A stretch of 64,000 bases of DNA from Ruminococcus sp. (GTDB lineage Bacteria; Bacillota; Clostridia; Oscillospirales; Acutalibacteraceae), in NCBI GenBank assembly GCA_017411385.1, contig JAFQQF010000020.1, positions 1-64,000 on the forward strand. Reading direction: 5' to 3'. Below, in pieces: positions 44,730-52,599 of the stretch; the stretch's first letter is position 1, and every line of letters begins with the position of its first letter. The position numbers and the translations under genes are program-made. The notes beneath the pieces were generated by a model. The model was given only the letters and a program-made list of their open reading frames with translations. It made no database searches and was not told where the DNA came from.

Positions 44730-45197
44730 TTATTCCTTGTCTGATAAAACATCTAATTCTGCTGACAATTTTTCTTTCATTTCATTAAGTTCAACATCTG
44801 ACGGTCGGTTATCATCGCTATACATCTTATCCATCGGATACCACCAGACAGGTCCTTTTCCATTGTTACCATACTCCCCTAAATCTCCGCTAACTCTTGG
44901 AAACAGGTGCCAATGCAAATGGGTTTCACCGTTACCTAATAGCTCATAGTTCATTTTCTCTGCACCGAAAGCCTTAGCAACAGCTTGAGCTACTATAGAC
45001 ATTTCTTCCAAAAACTTCATTTTATATAAATTATCTAAATGGAACAGCTCTGTTACATGTTCTTTACAAAGAAATAATGTGTATCCCTTAAAATGCTGAT
45101 TATCTCCAATAACCACATAACCTGTTTCCAATTCCTTCACAAAATAGGGATTGGTTCCGTTCTTAATCATATCAATTCTATCACAAATAAAACACAT
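44730..45197 (-). CDS. HIT domain protein
   Basis: 155 residues. A CxxC start (CFICDRIDMIKNG), a central FKGYTLFLCKEHVTELFHL and the triad GETHLHWHLFPRVSG (HxHxH) define it. The longer C-terminus (GPVWWYPMDKMYSDDNRPSD) distinguishes it from HinT, fitting the Ap4A hydrolase-like HIT branch. ATG at 45197 with GAGGTG is preferred over GTG at 45206. A second, ordinary HinT is at 29.9 kb. Confidence 0.88.
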   Translation of the reverse strand: MCFICDRIDMIKNGTNPYFVKELETGYVVIGDNQHFKGYTLFLCKEHVTELFHLDNLYKMKFLEEMSIVAQAVAKAFGAEKMNYELLGNGETHLHWHLFPRVSGDLGEYGNNGKGPVWWYPMDKMYSDDNRPSDVELNEMKEKLSAELDVLSDKE

Positions 45198-45207
45198 AGC
45201 ATACACC

Positions 45208-46590
45208 TCAACAAAGGCAATTCATTGAATCAGTTAAAACTAAGCGTGCCACTGATTCTACGTGGGAGGTGCGGGGGAACATATCTACGGGGGTTACCTC
45301 TTGGGTTTTATAGCCGAGTTCTGCAAAGAGCTTTAAATCCCGGGCAAGAGTTGCAGGGTCGCAGGATACATAGACAATTCGACGGGGTTTCATAGAGGCA
45401 ACTGTTGTGATAAGCTCTGAGTCGCATCCCTTTCGGGGTGGGTCAAGGATTACCACATCTGGTTTAACGCCCTCACTTTCAAGCTGTGCGGCGGCATCCT
45501 TTGCATCAGCACAGATAAAACGAGCGTTGGTTATTCCGTTATTGATTGCATTCTTCTTTGCATCCTCAATAGCTTTGGGAACAATCTCAACACCTACAAG
45601 CTCCTTACAAGCCTTTGCCATTGAGAGTCCTATGGTGCCTGTACCGCAGTAAAGGTCAATGAGTGTTTCATCACCTTGAAGGCTTGCATAATCCCTTGCT
45701 ATACTGTAAAGCCGCTCTGCCTGAGTGCGGTTTACCTGATAGAAGGACTGGGGAGAAATAAGAAATTTAAGTGAGCACAGCTCATCGGTAATATAGTCTT
45801 CGCCGTAAATTGTACGGAAGCTTTTACCAACAATAACATTTGTTTTTTCTTTGTTAGAATTAATAATTATACTTTTTACATTGGGAAGCTCACTTGTAAA
45901 GCGACTTATAAGCTCGGCTTCACAGGGAATTTTGTCGCCGTTAATAACAACGCATACCATAAGCTCGTCTGTGGCTTCGCCGTATCTTAAATACAAATGG
46001 CGGACAAGACCTGAGTGAGTCTGTTCGTCGTAGACGGAAATATTATTTTCTTCTATAAACTCTCTGAGGATTTTTGAGGCGGTGAGAAAAACCTCGGGCT
46101 GAAGCATACAGTCCATACTGTCAACGATTCTGTGGCTGTGACGTGAGAAAAAGCCCATTGCAACTTTACCCTCGGAATTAAGACCTACAGGAATCTGAGC
46201 TTTGTTGCGGTAACGACTGGAGTTCTGTGCTCCTACTATAGGATTGACTTTGGTATCAATACCGCCGATACGGCTTATGGCATCGGCAACGCGCTTTTCT
46301 TTATATGCAAGCTCTGCTTCGTAAGATATGTGATTATACACACAGCCTCCGCAAAGGTGGGACACCCTACACTCTGACTCTATACGATCTGATGAAGGAT
46401 TTATTATCTCCTCTATTTTACCGTAGGCAAGTGTTTTTTTGACCTTGAGGATTTTAACCCTGAGCTTGTCACCTACTGCAGACATAGGCACAAACACAGC
46501 AAGACCGTCCTCGGTTCTGCCGATACCAACGCCCTCTGAGGACATTGCAGTTATATTCAGATTTATAATATCGTTTTTGCGAAGTTCCAT
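45208..46590 (-). CDS. rlmD: 23S rRNA (uracil-C5) methyltransferase, RlmD/RumA type
   Basis: 460 residues. A TRAM domain (NDIINLNITAMSSEGVGIGR) and an Fe-S motif with RVSHLCGGCVYNHISYEAEL (CxxC plus other Cys) precede the SAM domain: IDLYCGTGTIGLSMAKACKE and the catalytic VILDPPRKGCDSELI with its Cys, then YVSCDPATLARDL. It makes m5U in rRNA or tRNA; RlmD versus RlmCD specificity is uncertain. It is the first gene of the run before HIT-GNAT-MGMT, divergent from murC. Confidence 0.93.
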   Translation of the reverse strand: MELRKNDIINLNITAMSSEGVGIGRTEDGLAVFVPMSAVGDKLRVKILKVKKTLAYGKIEEIINPSSDRIESECRVSHLCGGCVYNHISYEAELAYKEKRVADAISRIGGIDTKVNPIVGAQNSSRYRNKAQIPVGLNSEGKVAMGFFSRHSHRIVDSMDCMLQPEVFLTASKILREFIEENNISVYDEQTHSGLVRHLYLRYGEATDELMVCVVINGDKIPCEAELISRFTSELPNVKSIIINSNKEKTNVIVGKSFRTIYGEDYITDELCSLKFLISPQSFYQVNRTQAERLYSIARDYASLQGDETLIDLYCGTGTIGLSMAKACKELVGVEIVPKAIEDAKKNAINNGITNARFICADAKDAAAQLESEGVKPDVVILDPPRKGCDSELITTVASMKPRRIVYVSCDPATLARDLKLFAELGYKTQEVTPVDMFPRTSHVESVARLVLTDSMNCLC

Positions 46591-46772
46591 AAGTCACCTG
46601 AATTATATATAGTTAATATAATATACAAAGTTATTTTATCATCTAACTATGGTTTTGGCAACGGCTAAACATTAAAAAGAGTAACAATATTGACACAGAT
46701 ATTTATTTTTCATATAATTTTTAATATAATAATTAAGTTAAATTGATTACTGTATTTTCGGAGATGATAAAT

Positions 46773-48158
46773 ATGAAATACGACCACATACTTGAAAATA
46801 TAAAAAGAATTCACTTTATCGGAATAGGCGGAAGCGGAATGTGCCCTTTGGCTGAAATTCTGCATACCGAAGGCTTTGAGCTTTCAGGCTCTGATGCAAA
46901 TGAGTCTGATACTCTGCAGAGAATCAGAAGCTACAACATCCCTGTGTATATGGGGCACAGAGCTGAAAACATCGAGGGTGCTGAGCTTGTGGTATATACA
47001 GCGGCCGTAAAAGCAGATAATCCCGAGCTTGTTGCCGCAAACGAAAAAGGCATCCCCTGCCTTGAGCGAAGCGTTATGCTGGGTATTGTTACCAGAAGAT
47101 ACAACAGAAGCATCGCAGTTGCAGGTACTCACGGCAAAACCACAACCACAGCTATGATTTCACAGGTACTTATCGGAAGCGGGTTTGACCCTTCTGCAAT
47201 TATCGGCGGAAAGCTTAACTTCATTGGTGGTAACAGCTATGTGGGACAGAGTGACATTATTGTGTGCGAAGCCTGCGAATATGTAGACACCTTCTTACAG
47301 CTTACCCCCTATGTATCTGTAATCCTTAACATAGACGCCGACCACCTTGACTACTTCAAAACCTTTGACAACATAAAGACATCTTTTAATAAATTCGCAA
47401 ACCAGACCACAAAAGCCCTTGTATTCAACGGCGACGACGAGGCTTGCCACGAAGCACTGGGTAGTGTACCTCTTGAAAAAATCACCTTTGGCTTTAATGA
47501 CGGTAACGATTATCAAGCTGTAAACATTGTATCTAACGGAATGAACCAGAGCTTCGATTTACTTTACAAGGGCGAATTGATTACCAGAATTGAGCTAATT
47601 GTGCCCGGCAAGCACAATATTGCTAATGCTTTGGCGACGGCGGCTACTGCACACTATATGGGTGCTACCCCTGCTGAGATTGCAGAGAATCTGAAAAAAT
47701 TCTCAGGCGTCCACAGAAGGTTTGAGGTGCTTGGGCACCCCTGCGGTATAACCGTTGCTGATGACTTTGCACACCATCCTACAGAGCTTTCCGCTGTTCT
47801 CTCCTCTGCTATGAATATGGGCTTTAAGAAGGTTTACGCTGTGTTCCAACCTCACACATATTCAAGAACAGCTATACTTTTGGACGACTTTGCACAAGCT
47901 CTCTCCATTCCCGATGAGGCAATTATCTCAGAAATTTTGGCTGTTCGAGAAGTCAACACCTACGGCATTGAGTCAAGGGATTTGGGAGTAAAAATTGAGG
48001 GTGCCAAGTGCATTGACACCTTTGAAGAAATCACAGAGTACATCAAAGAAAACGCAAAAGAAGGCGACTTGGTACTAACCTTGGGCGGAGGCAACGTATA
48101 TATGTGTTCCAATATGATTCTTAAAGCTCTCAAGGAAAAAGAGCACAACGAAAGCTGA
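46773..48158 (+). CDS. murC: UDP-N-acetylmuramate-L-alanine ligase
   Basis: 461 residues. The N-terminal Rossmann motif is IHFIGIGGSGMCPLAEILH, the ATP loop VAGTHGKTTTTAMI, the central substrate region CEACEYVDTFLQLTP, NIDADHLDYF, and the C-terminal DDFAHHPTEL and FQPHTYSR. It adds the first L-Ala to UDP-MurNAc. An upstream ATG at 46764 touches the GGAG site, so 46773 is chosen. Single-gene unit with its own terminator. Confidence 0.96.
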   Translation: MKYDHILENIKRIHFIGIGGSGMCPLAEILHTEGFELSGSDANESDTLQRIRSYNIPVYMGHRAENIEGAELVVYTAAVKADNPELVAANEKGIPCLERSVMLGIVTRRYNRSIAVAGTHGKTTTTAMISQVLIGSGFDPSAIIGGKLNFIGGNSYVGQSDIIVCEACEYVDTFLQLTPYVSVILNIDADHLDYFKTFDNIKTSFNKFANQTTKALVFNGDDEACHEALGSVPLEKITFGFNDGNDYQAVNIVSNGMNQSFDLLYKGELITRIELIVPGKHNIANALATAATAHYMGATPAEIAENLKKFSGVHRRFEVLGHPCGITVADDFAHHPTELSAVLSSAMNMGFKKVYAVFQPHTYSRTAILLDDFAQALSIPDEAIISEILAVREVNTYGIESRDLGVKIEGAKCIDTFEEITEYIKENAKEGDLVLTLGGGNVYMCSNMILKALKEKEHNES

Positions 48159-48172
48159 TTTAAACAAACGAA

Positions 48173-48206
48173 CCACCGATTGCAAAATGCAGTCGGTGGC
48201 TTTTTT
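48173..48206. terminator. Terminator between convergent murC and ECF S-component genes
   Basis: 12-bp stem CCACCGATTGCA/TGCAGTCGGTGG with an AAA loop, then T6. Confidence 0.85.
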
Positions 48207-48208
48207 AT

Positions 48209-48787
48209 TCATTTAATTTCAAGCGAAACGGAGGCAGATAGCTTACGAAGCAACAAAGACATAGGGTATATCAACAAACCTGCAATAAGATTGCTGATAC
48301 CGTGAATTACATCAAAAGGTATTCCCGAAATTATCCAAGCAACTGTCTGTCTGAAGTCAAGTCCAAAAAACAAAGCCTGTGCAGGTGAATACAATATTCC
48401 AAACAAAAAGCCGTGAAGCGAGCATATTGCCGGATATACTACTACTGCCCACTTCCTTGGTATATTGCGAGGCAGAAGCATTATTGCTCCCCAAAGCAGA
48501 GTCCATACATACAGATATGGCACCCACCAAACATTGAAGCCTGAGATAAGTCCGTCAAGAAGCACGTAGATATATATTGGAATTAGAGCCTTTTTGCGGT
48601 ATACAACGGTAAGAAGTATGGTAAACATTCCAAGCAGGTGGATATTTGGCAGAAACTCCATAAGCTTCTTTGAAGCGAACATCAATGCTCCGAACATTGC
48701 AAACAACACCATTTCAAACAAAGTGAGTTTTAGCCTCTGTTTATTTGATTTATCTTGGTTTTGATTACTTTGTATAAACCATTTCAT
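48209..48787 (-). CDS. ECF transporter S component, probably for cobalamin
   Basis: 192 residues with about six TM helices. The first, LTLFEMVLFAMFGALMFASK, has the small-residue A-x-x-x-A-like pattern S components use to dock on EcfT. LIPIYIYVLLDGLISGFNVWWVPYLYV and FDVIHGISNLIAGLLIYPM are S-component-like. It overlaps the DUF4430 lipoprotein gene by 23 bp and lies under a cobalamin riboswitch, which points to vitamin B12 or a corrinoid. Energising EcfA/T genes are elsewhere, as usual for group II systems. Substrate assignment is inference from the riboswitch and partner. Confidence 0.8.
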   Translation of the reverse strand: MKWFIQSNQNQDKSNKQRLKLTLFEMVLFAMFGALMFASKKLMEFLPNIHLLGMFTILLTVVYRKKALIPIYIYVLLDGLISGFNVWWVPYLYVWTLLWGAIMLLPRNIPRKWAVVVYPAICSLHGFLFGILYSPAQALFFGLDFRQTVAWIISGIPFDVIHGISNLIAGLLIYPMSLLLRKLSASVSLEIK

Positions 48788-49268
48788 AATGAGCTCCGTT
48801 TTCAATTTCGGTCATATCAACGCCTGTCATCATCATTTCGCCTTCCTTGTTAAAAGCCCAATACGCACCATTAACATCGTAATCAGCAAACATACCGTTT
48901 ACAGTTTTAACATACAAACCGAATGCACCCTCGTCGCCTGCGATTATTTCGTGTGCAAGCAAAGCCTTTCCTACAACATTTTCATCAGTATTGATTAAAA
49001 ATGTAACTGAGTTCTCCCCTACTACAACTTCAAAAAAGAAGTTGTTTTTGCCCTCGCCAAAGGTTATGTTCTTGGTATAGGTAGCATTTGCCCATACTGA
49101 TGCGTACTCATCAGGAGTAGTTGAAACAGCAGAATCGGCAGACGATACAGTTGGGTCTGAGTCAGCAGGAGTTTCAGTGCAGGCAGACATAGTGAACATA
49201 AGCAATACGCACAGAAGTATTGCCAGTACGGATGCAAGCAGACGGCTTGCGGTTTTTGTGATTTTCAT
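48765..49268 (-). CDS. DUF4430 (transcobalamin-like) lipoprotein
   Basis: 167 residues. The lipobox is FTMSAC (Cys30), followed by a Ser/Thr/Asp-rich linker and a DUF4430/transcobalamin-type beta domain: FEVVVGENSVTFLINTDE, KALLAHEIIAG, FGLYVKTVNGMFADYDVNGA, YWAFNKEGEMMMTGVDMTEI. In human transcobalamin and intrinsic factor this fold covers the vitamin. Anchored outside the membrane, it could hand corrinoids to the S component encoded immediately downstream. The cobalamin riboswitch before it supports the role. It has AAGGA before the ATG. Confidence 0.82.
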   Translation of the reverse strand: MKITKTASRLLASVLAILLCVLLMFTMSACTETPADSDPTVSSADSAVSTTPDEYASVWANATYTKNITFGEGKNNFFFEVVVGENSVTFLINTDENVVGKALLAHEIIAGDEGAFGLYVKTVNGMFADYDVNGAYWAFNKEGEMMMTGVDMTEIENGAHYEMVYTK

Positions 49269-49299
49269 AATAATCCTTCTTTCTTCTTACACCCATAAA

Positions 49300-49332
49300 C
49301 AAAAGAAAACGCACCCTCCGAAAGAGAGTGCG
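49300..49332 (-). terminator. Riboswitch expression-platform terminator
   Basis: 9-bp stem CGCACTCTC/GGAGGGTGCG-type with TTTC loop, then TTTTCTTTT on the minus strand, between the aptamer and the DUF4430 start. Confidence 0.8.
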
Positions 49333-49339
49333 TAAATTA

Positions 49340-49545
49340 CAAGCCTTTATAAAATGCAAGTACCCTACCCTCCTTGTTGCCCGAGGACCGTTTACATCAC
49401 ACGAAACGATAAGCATTCCGACTTGTGCCTAAGGCAGATACGGTAATGGCTGTTGCGATGGATTCTCACCATACTTTCCTTATCCCCGTGCTAAAATGCA
49501 CGGTTGCATTTGCAATGCCGATTCGCGTTTTATTTACTTGTGCTT
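49340..49545 (-). promoter_or_regulatory. Cobalamin riboswitch
   Basis: On the minus strand: hairpin CCGTGC-ATTTTA-GCACGG, then GGATAAGGAAAGTATGGTGAG followed by AATCCATCGCAACAGCC, matching the conserved GGGAA...GGTG-AAAATCC...GC-ACTG core. The B12-box-like AAGTCGGAATGC follows. A terminator stands between aptamer and gene, so cobalamin binding probably ends transcription of the uptake genes. The class is clear; edges are approximate. Confidence 0.8.
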
Positions 49546-49569
49546 TAAATTTGGAACAAATCCAAAGCT

Positions 49570-49597
49570 ATTATAGCATATTCTGAGAAAAAAGCAA
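49570..49597 (-). promoter_or_regulatory. Promoter of the riboswitch transcript
   Basis: On the minus strand TTGCTT (49592-49597), 16-bp spacer, TATAAT (49570-49575), 25 bp before the aptamer. Confidence 0.55.
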
Positions 49598-49630
49598 GAA
49601 AAAGTGCGACAGAAAAGACCATCGCACCTT
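49596..49630 (-). terminator. Terminator of htrA-like gene
   Basis: Stem GTGCGA/TCGCAC around a 12-nt loop followed on the minus strand by TTTTTCTTGC. Its loop matches the terminator at 34679-34706. Confidence 0.75.
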
Positions 49631-49643
49631 ATCGCTAATATTA

Positions 49644-51104
49644 TTAATCGTTATCTGTAAAAGCATTTGCAGAATCAGGGATGTATTCTTCGAGCTTGAG
49701 AGTAAGCTCGCCCTGTGCACGATTTCTCTGCACAGAGAAAACAACCTCATCCCCTACCGACTTCTTATTTAGAATGGCTTCAACATCATCAGAAGTTTTG
49801 ACCTCTTTGCCGTCAACAGAAAGTATGCGGTCGCCGCTCTTGAAGCCTGCTTCTTCTGCATTGGTACCGCGACCAACGCTGTAAACATAGCAGCCCATAT
49901 CGGAAAGACCATACATCCATGCAAGCTGGACAGAGTCAACGTCGATAAACTCCATCCCTGTATATACTCTGCCTCTGATGTAGCCAAACTCCTTTAAATC
50001 AGAAATAGCATCAACGGCTTTATTAACAGGAATTGCAAAGCCCAAGCCCTCAACCTCAGAGCCAGAGGATTTTGCAACAACAATACCGATAAGTGCACCC
50101 TGTGCATCAAAAAGACCTCCGCCTGAGTTGCCGGGGTTTATGGCTGTATCTGTCTGCAAAAGTGTCATAGTCTGTCCGTCAACAACCAAATCGCGGTCAA
50201 GTGCACTGATAATTCCCTCTGTAACAGAACCGCCAAGCTGTCCCAAGGGATTACCGATTGCAACAGTACGCTGTCCTACCCTAAGATTATCAGAGTTACC
50301 AAAAACAGCTGCAGTAAGCCCTTCGGCTTCAATCTTAAGAAGTGCCAAATCAATCTGCTCATCAGAACCCAGAAGCCTTGCATCATAGCTTTCACCTGTG
50401 CGAAGAGTAACGGTAATCTTCTGAGCACCTTCTATTACGTGATGATTGGTTACAAGATAACCTGTACTGTCAATAATGACACCTGAGCCCGCGCCTGACT
50501 CGATATACTGTTGAGCAAACACACCTGTCTTTACTGACTCAGTGGTAATCTCAACAACAGCATCCGCAGTACGCTCAACAATTTCAACAGTCGAAAGCTC
50601 AGCTACCTGAGTATCTGATGAATTATAATCGGGAGTAAGCTGATTAATAGTTATTGAGCCGCCCGAAATGGTATGCTTATTTCTATTGCTTAAATGATTG
50701 ACAGCAATAGCTGAAACAGCACCAAAAACGCTTGAAAGCACAATACAGAGTACAAGCAAAAGAGCTGTGGGAGTTTTCTTGTTGCGTTTTTTCCGTTCGG
50801 TCTTTTTACTCTCCGGAGCTTTGTAGGGAGCGAAGTTCTCCTCTGACAGCACAGGTGAGCTCTCAGTATTCCACTCACAAGAATTTTGCAACACAGGCTG
50901 ATAATCAGGTGACTGTTCATCAAGTGATACAGGTACAGTATCCTGCACAGATTGCAACTGCTCTGAAACAGGAGCTTCGCTGTAATCAACATGGTATTCG
51001 TAAGGGTTGTTCTCTACATTCGCCTGCGGTTGCTGAGGTTCATTAACTATAGGTTCCGGCTTATTTTCACTATTATATATATTCTCATATGGATTATTTG
51101 ACAT
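49644..51104 (-). CDS. HtrA/DegP-type membrane-anchored serine protease
   Basis: 486 residues. A long Gln/Asn/Pro-rich cytoplasmic N-terminus leads to one TM helix (ALLLVLCIVLSSVFGAVSAIAV, ~112-133), then the trypsin-like domain and a C-terminal PDZ domain (~390-470). The catalytic triad is visible: VTNHHVIEGA (His), IDLALLKIE (Asp) and NPGNSGGGLFDAQG (Ser). It degrades misfolded surface proteins. It is preceded by a stretch of two hairpins before cotJ and is monocistronic with its own terminator. Confidence 0.95.
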   Translation of the reverse strand: MSNNPYENIYNSENKPEPIVNEPQQPQANVENNPYEYHVDYSEAPVSEQLQSVQDTVPVSLDEQSPDYQPVLQNSCEWNTESSPVLSEENFAPYKAPESKKTERKKRNKKTPTALLLVLCIVLSSVFGAVSAIAVNHLSNRNKHTISGGSITINQLTPDYNSSDTQVAELSTVEIVERTADAVVEITTESVKTGVFAQQYIESGAGSGVIIDSTGYLVTNHHVIEGAQKITVTLRTGESYDARLLGSDEQIDLALLKIEAEGLTAAVFGNSDNLRVGQRTVAIGNPLGQLGGSVTEGIISALDRDLVVDGQTMTLLQTDTAINPGNSGGGLFDAQGALIGIVVAKSSGSEVEGLGFAIPVNKAVDAISDLKEFGYIRGRVYTGMEFIDVDSVQLAWMYGLSDMGCYVYSVGRGTNAEEAGFKSGDRILSVDGKEVKTSDDVEAILNKKSVGDEVVFSVQRNRAQGELTLKLEEYIPDSANAFTDND

Positions 51105-51200
51105 ACTATACCTCCAAAACTTACAATCATTTTCACTATTATACTATATCCTTTAAGTGACGTCTATATGAAAATCCATTAACAATATATAAAAATTGAA

Positions 51201-51244
51201 AAAAGCATAGTCGACCGCCATTCAGACAGTCGACTATGTTTTAA
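51201..51244. terminator. Hairpin in the htrA-cotJC gap
   Basis: Perfect 10-bp arms CATAGTCGAC/GTCGACTATG with a 13-nt loop, flanked by A and T runs. It could stop transcription from either side. The rest of the 282-bp gap (51245-51330) shows nothing recognisable. Confidence 0.6.
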
Positions 51245-51330
51245 ATGCAGATTAATCGGAAAACCACCTTGAAAGCACAGCTATTAAGCTTTGATAAATT
51301 TGACTGTGTTAATAACATCAACTAATCGGT

Positions 51331-51374
51331 GCAAAAAACAGCAGACGGACTGCCTAAAAACAAGTCCGTCTGCT
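51331..51374 (-). terminator. Terminator after cotJC
   Basis: 12-bp stem AGCAGACGGACT/AGTCCGTCTGCT, 11-nt loop, T6 on the minus strand. Confidence 0.85.
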
Positions 51375-51386
51375 TTAAAACACAAA

Positions 51387-52016
51387 CTACTTACGGTTGT
51401 TCTTTTCTTTTTCAAAGCATTTTTTGTCAAAGGAAGGGTTAAATGCATAGAAGTTTTTGCTGTCTAGCTTATCGGTAAGAATTCTCAGGCTTTCACCGAA
51501 ACGCTGATAATGGACAATCTCTCGCTCTCTGAGGAAACGAATCGGGTCTATAACATCTGGATCATCGCAATACCTTAGGATGTTATCGTAGGTTGTGCGA
51601 GCCTTTTGCTCTGCTGCCATATCTTCGTGGAGGTCGGTGATAGGGTCGCCCTTGACCTGAATATACGCTGCAGTGAAAGGTACTCCTGCTGCTGATGCAG
51701 GGTAAACGCCTGTGGTGTGATCCACAAAGTATGAATCAAATCCGTGTGCTTTAATCTGTTCCTCAGTCAAATTCTTTGTTAGCTGATAGACAATGGCACC
51801 AATCATTTCCAAGTGTCCTAACTCTTCGGTACCAATATCGTTAAGGGTTGCTTTGAGCTCAGGAACAGGCATTGAAAATCTCTGGCTGAGGTATCTTAGA
51901 GATGCGCCCAGCTCGCCGTCAGGACCGCCGTACTGACTAATAATAATCTGTGCAAGCTTTGGATTTGTCTGCTTGATTTTCACAGGATACTGAAGTCTTT
52001 TTTCATATACAAACAT
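51387..52016 (-). CDS. cotJC: Spore coat protein CotJC (manganese-catalase-like)
   Basis: 209 residues of the Mn-catalase/CotJC family. It has FVYEKRLQYPVKIKQTNPKLAQIIISQYGGPDGELGA, LNDIGTEELGHLEMIGAIVY (metal-ligand Glu/His) and EDMAAEQKARTTYDNILRYC. It coats the spore, where a catalase activity may protect it. Third gene of cotJABC, after cotJB by 6 bp. Confidence 0.96.
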   Translation of the reverse strand: MFVYEKRLQYPVKIKQTNPKLAQIIISQYGGPDGELGASLRYLSQRFSMPVPELKATLNDIGTEELGHLEMIGAIVYQLTKNLTEEQIKAHGFDSYFVDHTTGVYPASAAGVPFTAAYIQVKGDPITDLHEDMAAEQKARTTYDNILRYCDDPDVIDPIRFLREREIVHYQRFGESLRILTDKLDSKNFYAFNPSFDKKCFEKEKNNRK

Positions 52017-52022
52017 AGCTCT

Positions 52023-52268
52023 TTACTCTCCCTCCCAAGGCCAAGGGTCGTTTACCCATGTCCATTTTCTCGGGTTTTCGTTACTCATCTTAAGTGGTCC
52101 GTATTTTTCCTCGTATTCTTTTTTGAGAGGCTTGAGCTTTTCTTCGCACTCTGCAATCTTTGCAATCATTGCTTCATCCTTGGGATGCGTATCAAGGAAA
52201 AGTCTGTATTCGTGGATTGCAAATGCGTAGGTAGAAATCTTACGAAGCAACATTTCTCTTGATGTCAT
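52023..52268 (-). CDS. cotJB: Spore coat protein CotJB
   Basis: 81 residues. It has the typical MLLRKISTYAFAIHEYRLFLDTHP and ends WVNDPWPWEGE, the conserved CotJB tail. It overlaps cotJA by 4 bp. Confidence 0.95.
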   Translation of the reverse strand: MTSREMLLRKISTYAFAIHEYRLFLDTHPKDEAMIAKIAECEEKLKPLKKEYEEKYGPLKMSNENPRKWTWVNDPWPWEGE

Positions 52269-52465
52269 CGCTTAACACCTCTGCACTTTTCTCCGTACCA
52301 AGGCTTGTCGAGAGCAGGAAACATTGTTCCTGCTTCAAACCCGCGGACTGCTGTATAGCTGTCTGCTCCGTTTGGCTGGAAAGGTACATACGCCATACCT
52401 TCTACGGTTTTATCAGGAAGAGAAGGAATACCGTAAGTTTTCATATAATCTCTTATAAAATCCAT
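52265..52465 (-). CDS. cotJA: Spore coat-associated protein CotJA
   Basis: 66 residues, complete. It reads SLPDKTVEGMAYVPFQP...FEAGTMFPALDKPWYGEKC, the standard CotJA pattern. First gene of cotJABC; GAAAGGAG precedes the ATG. The operon is known to be sigma-E controlled in Bacillus. Confidence 0.95.
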   Translation of the reverse strand: MDFIRDYMKTYGIPSLPDKTVEGMAYVPFQPNGADSYTAVRGFEAGTMFPALDKPWYGEKCRGVKR

Positions 52466-52515
52466 TGTTTTCTCCTTTCTTCAAGCAAGGTTAATTTGCC
52501 TGTGCTTGTCATCAC

Positions 52516-52523
52516 ATATTATG
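52516..52523 (-). promoter_or_regulatory. Sigma-E/K-type -10 element upstream of cotJ
   Basis: CATAATAT on the minus strand fits CATAnnnT; no convincing -35 partner is seen. Position about 50 bp before cotJA. Confidence 0.3.
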
Positions 52524-52561
52524 CAAAAAAGCATTGCGTGGTTACTTCAACGCAAAAAAAT

Positions 52562-52588
52562 AAAAGCCTTCGAAAAACGAAAGCTTTT
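52562..52588 (-). terminator. Terminator of CHAP-dockerin gene
   Basis: Stem AAAAGCTTTCG with CGAAGGCTTTT (one G-U) and T5-type loop, then ATTTTTTTG on the minus strand. Confidence 0.8.
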
Positions 52589-52599
52589 ATATAATTAAA

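Noticed and set aside
49340..49545. A tRNA or T-box in the region before the DUF4430 gene
   Set aside because: The conserved elements fit the cobalamin aptamer better, and no T-box sequence is present.
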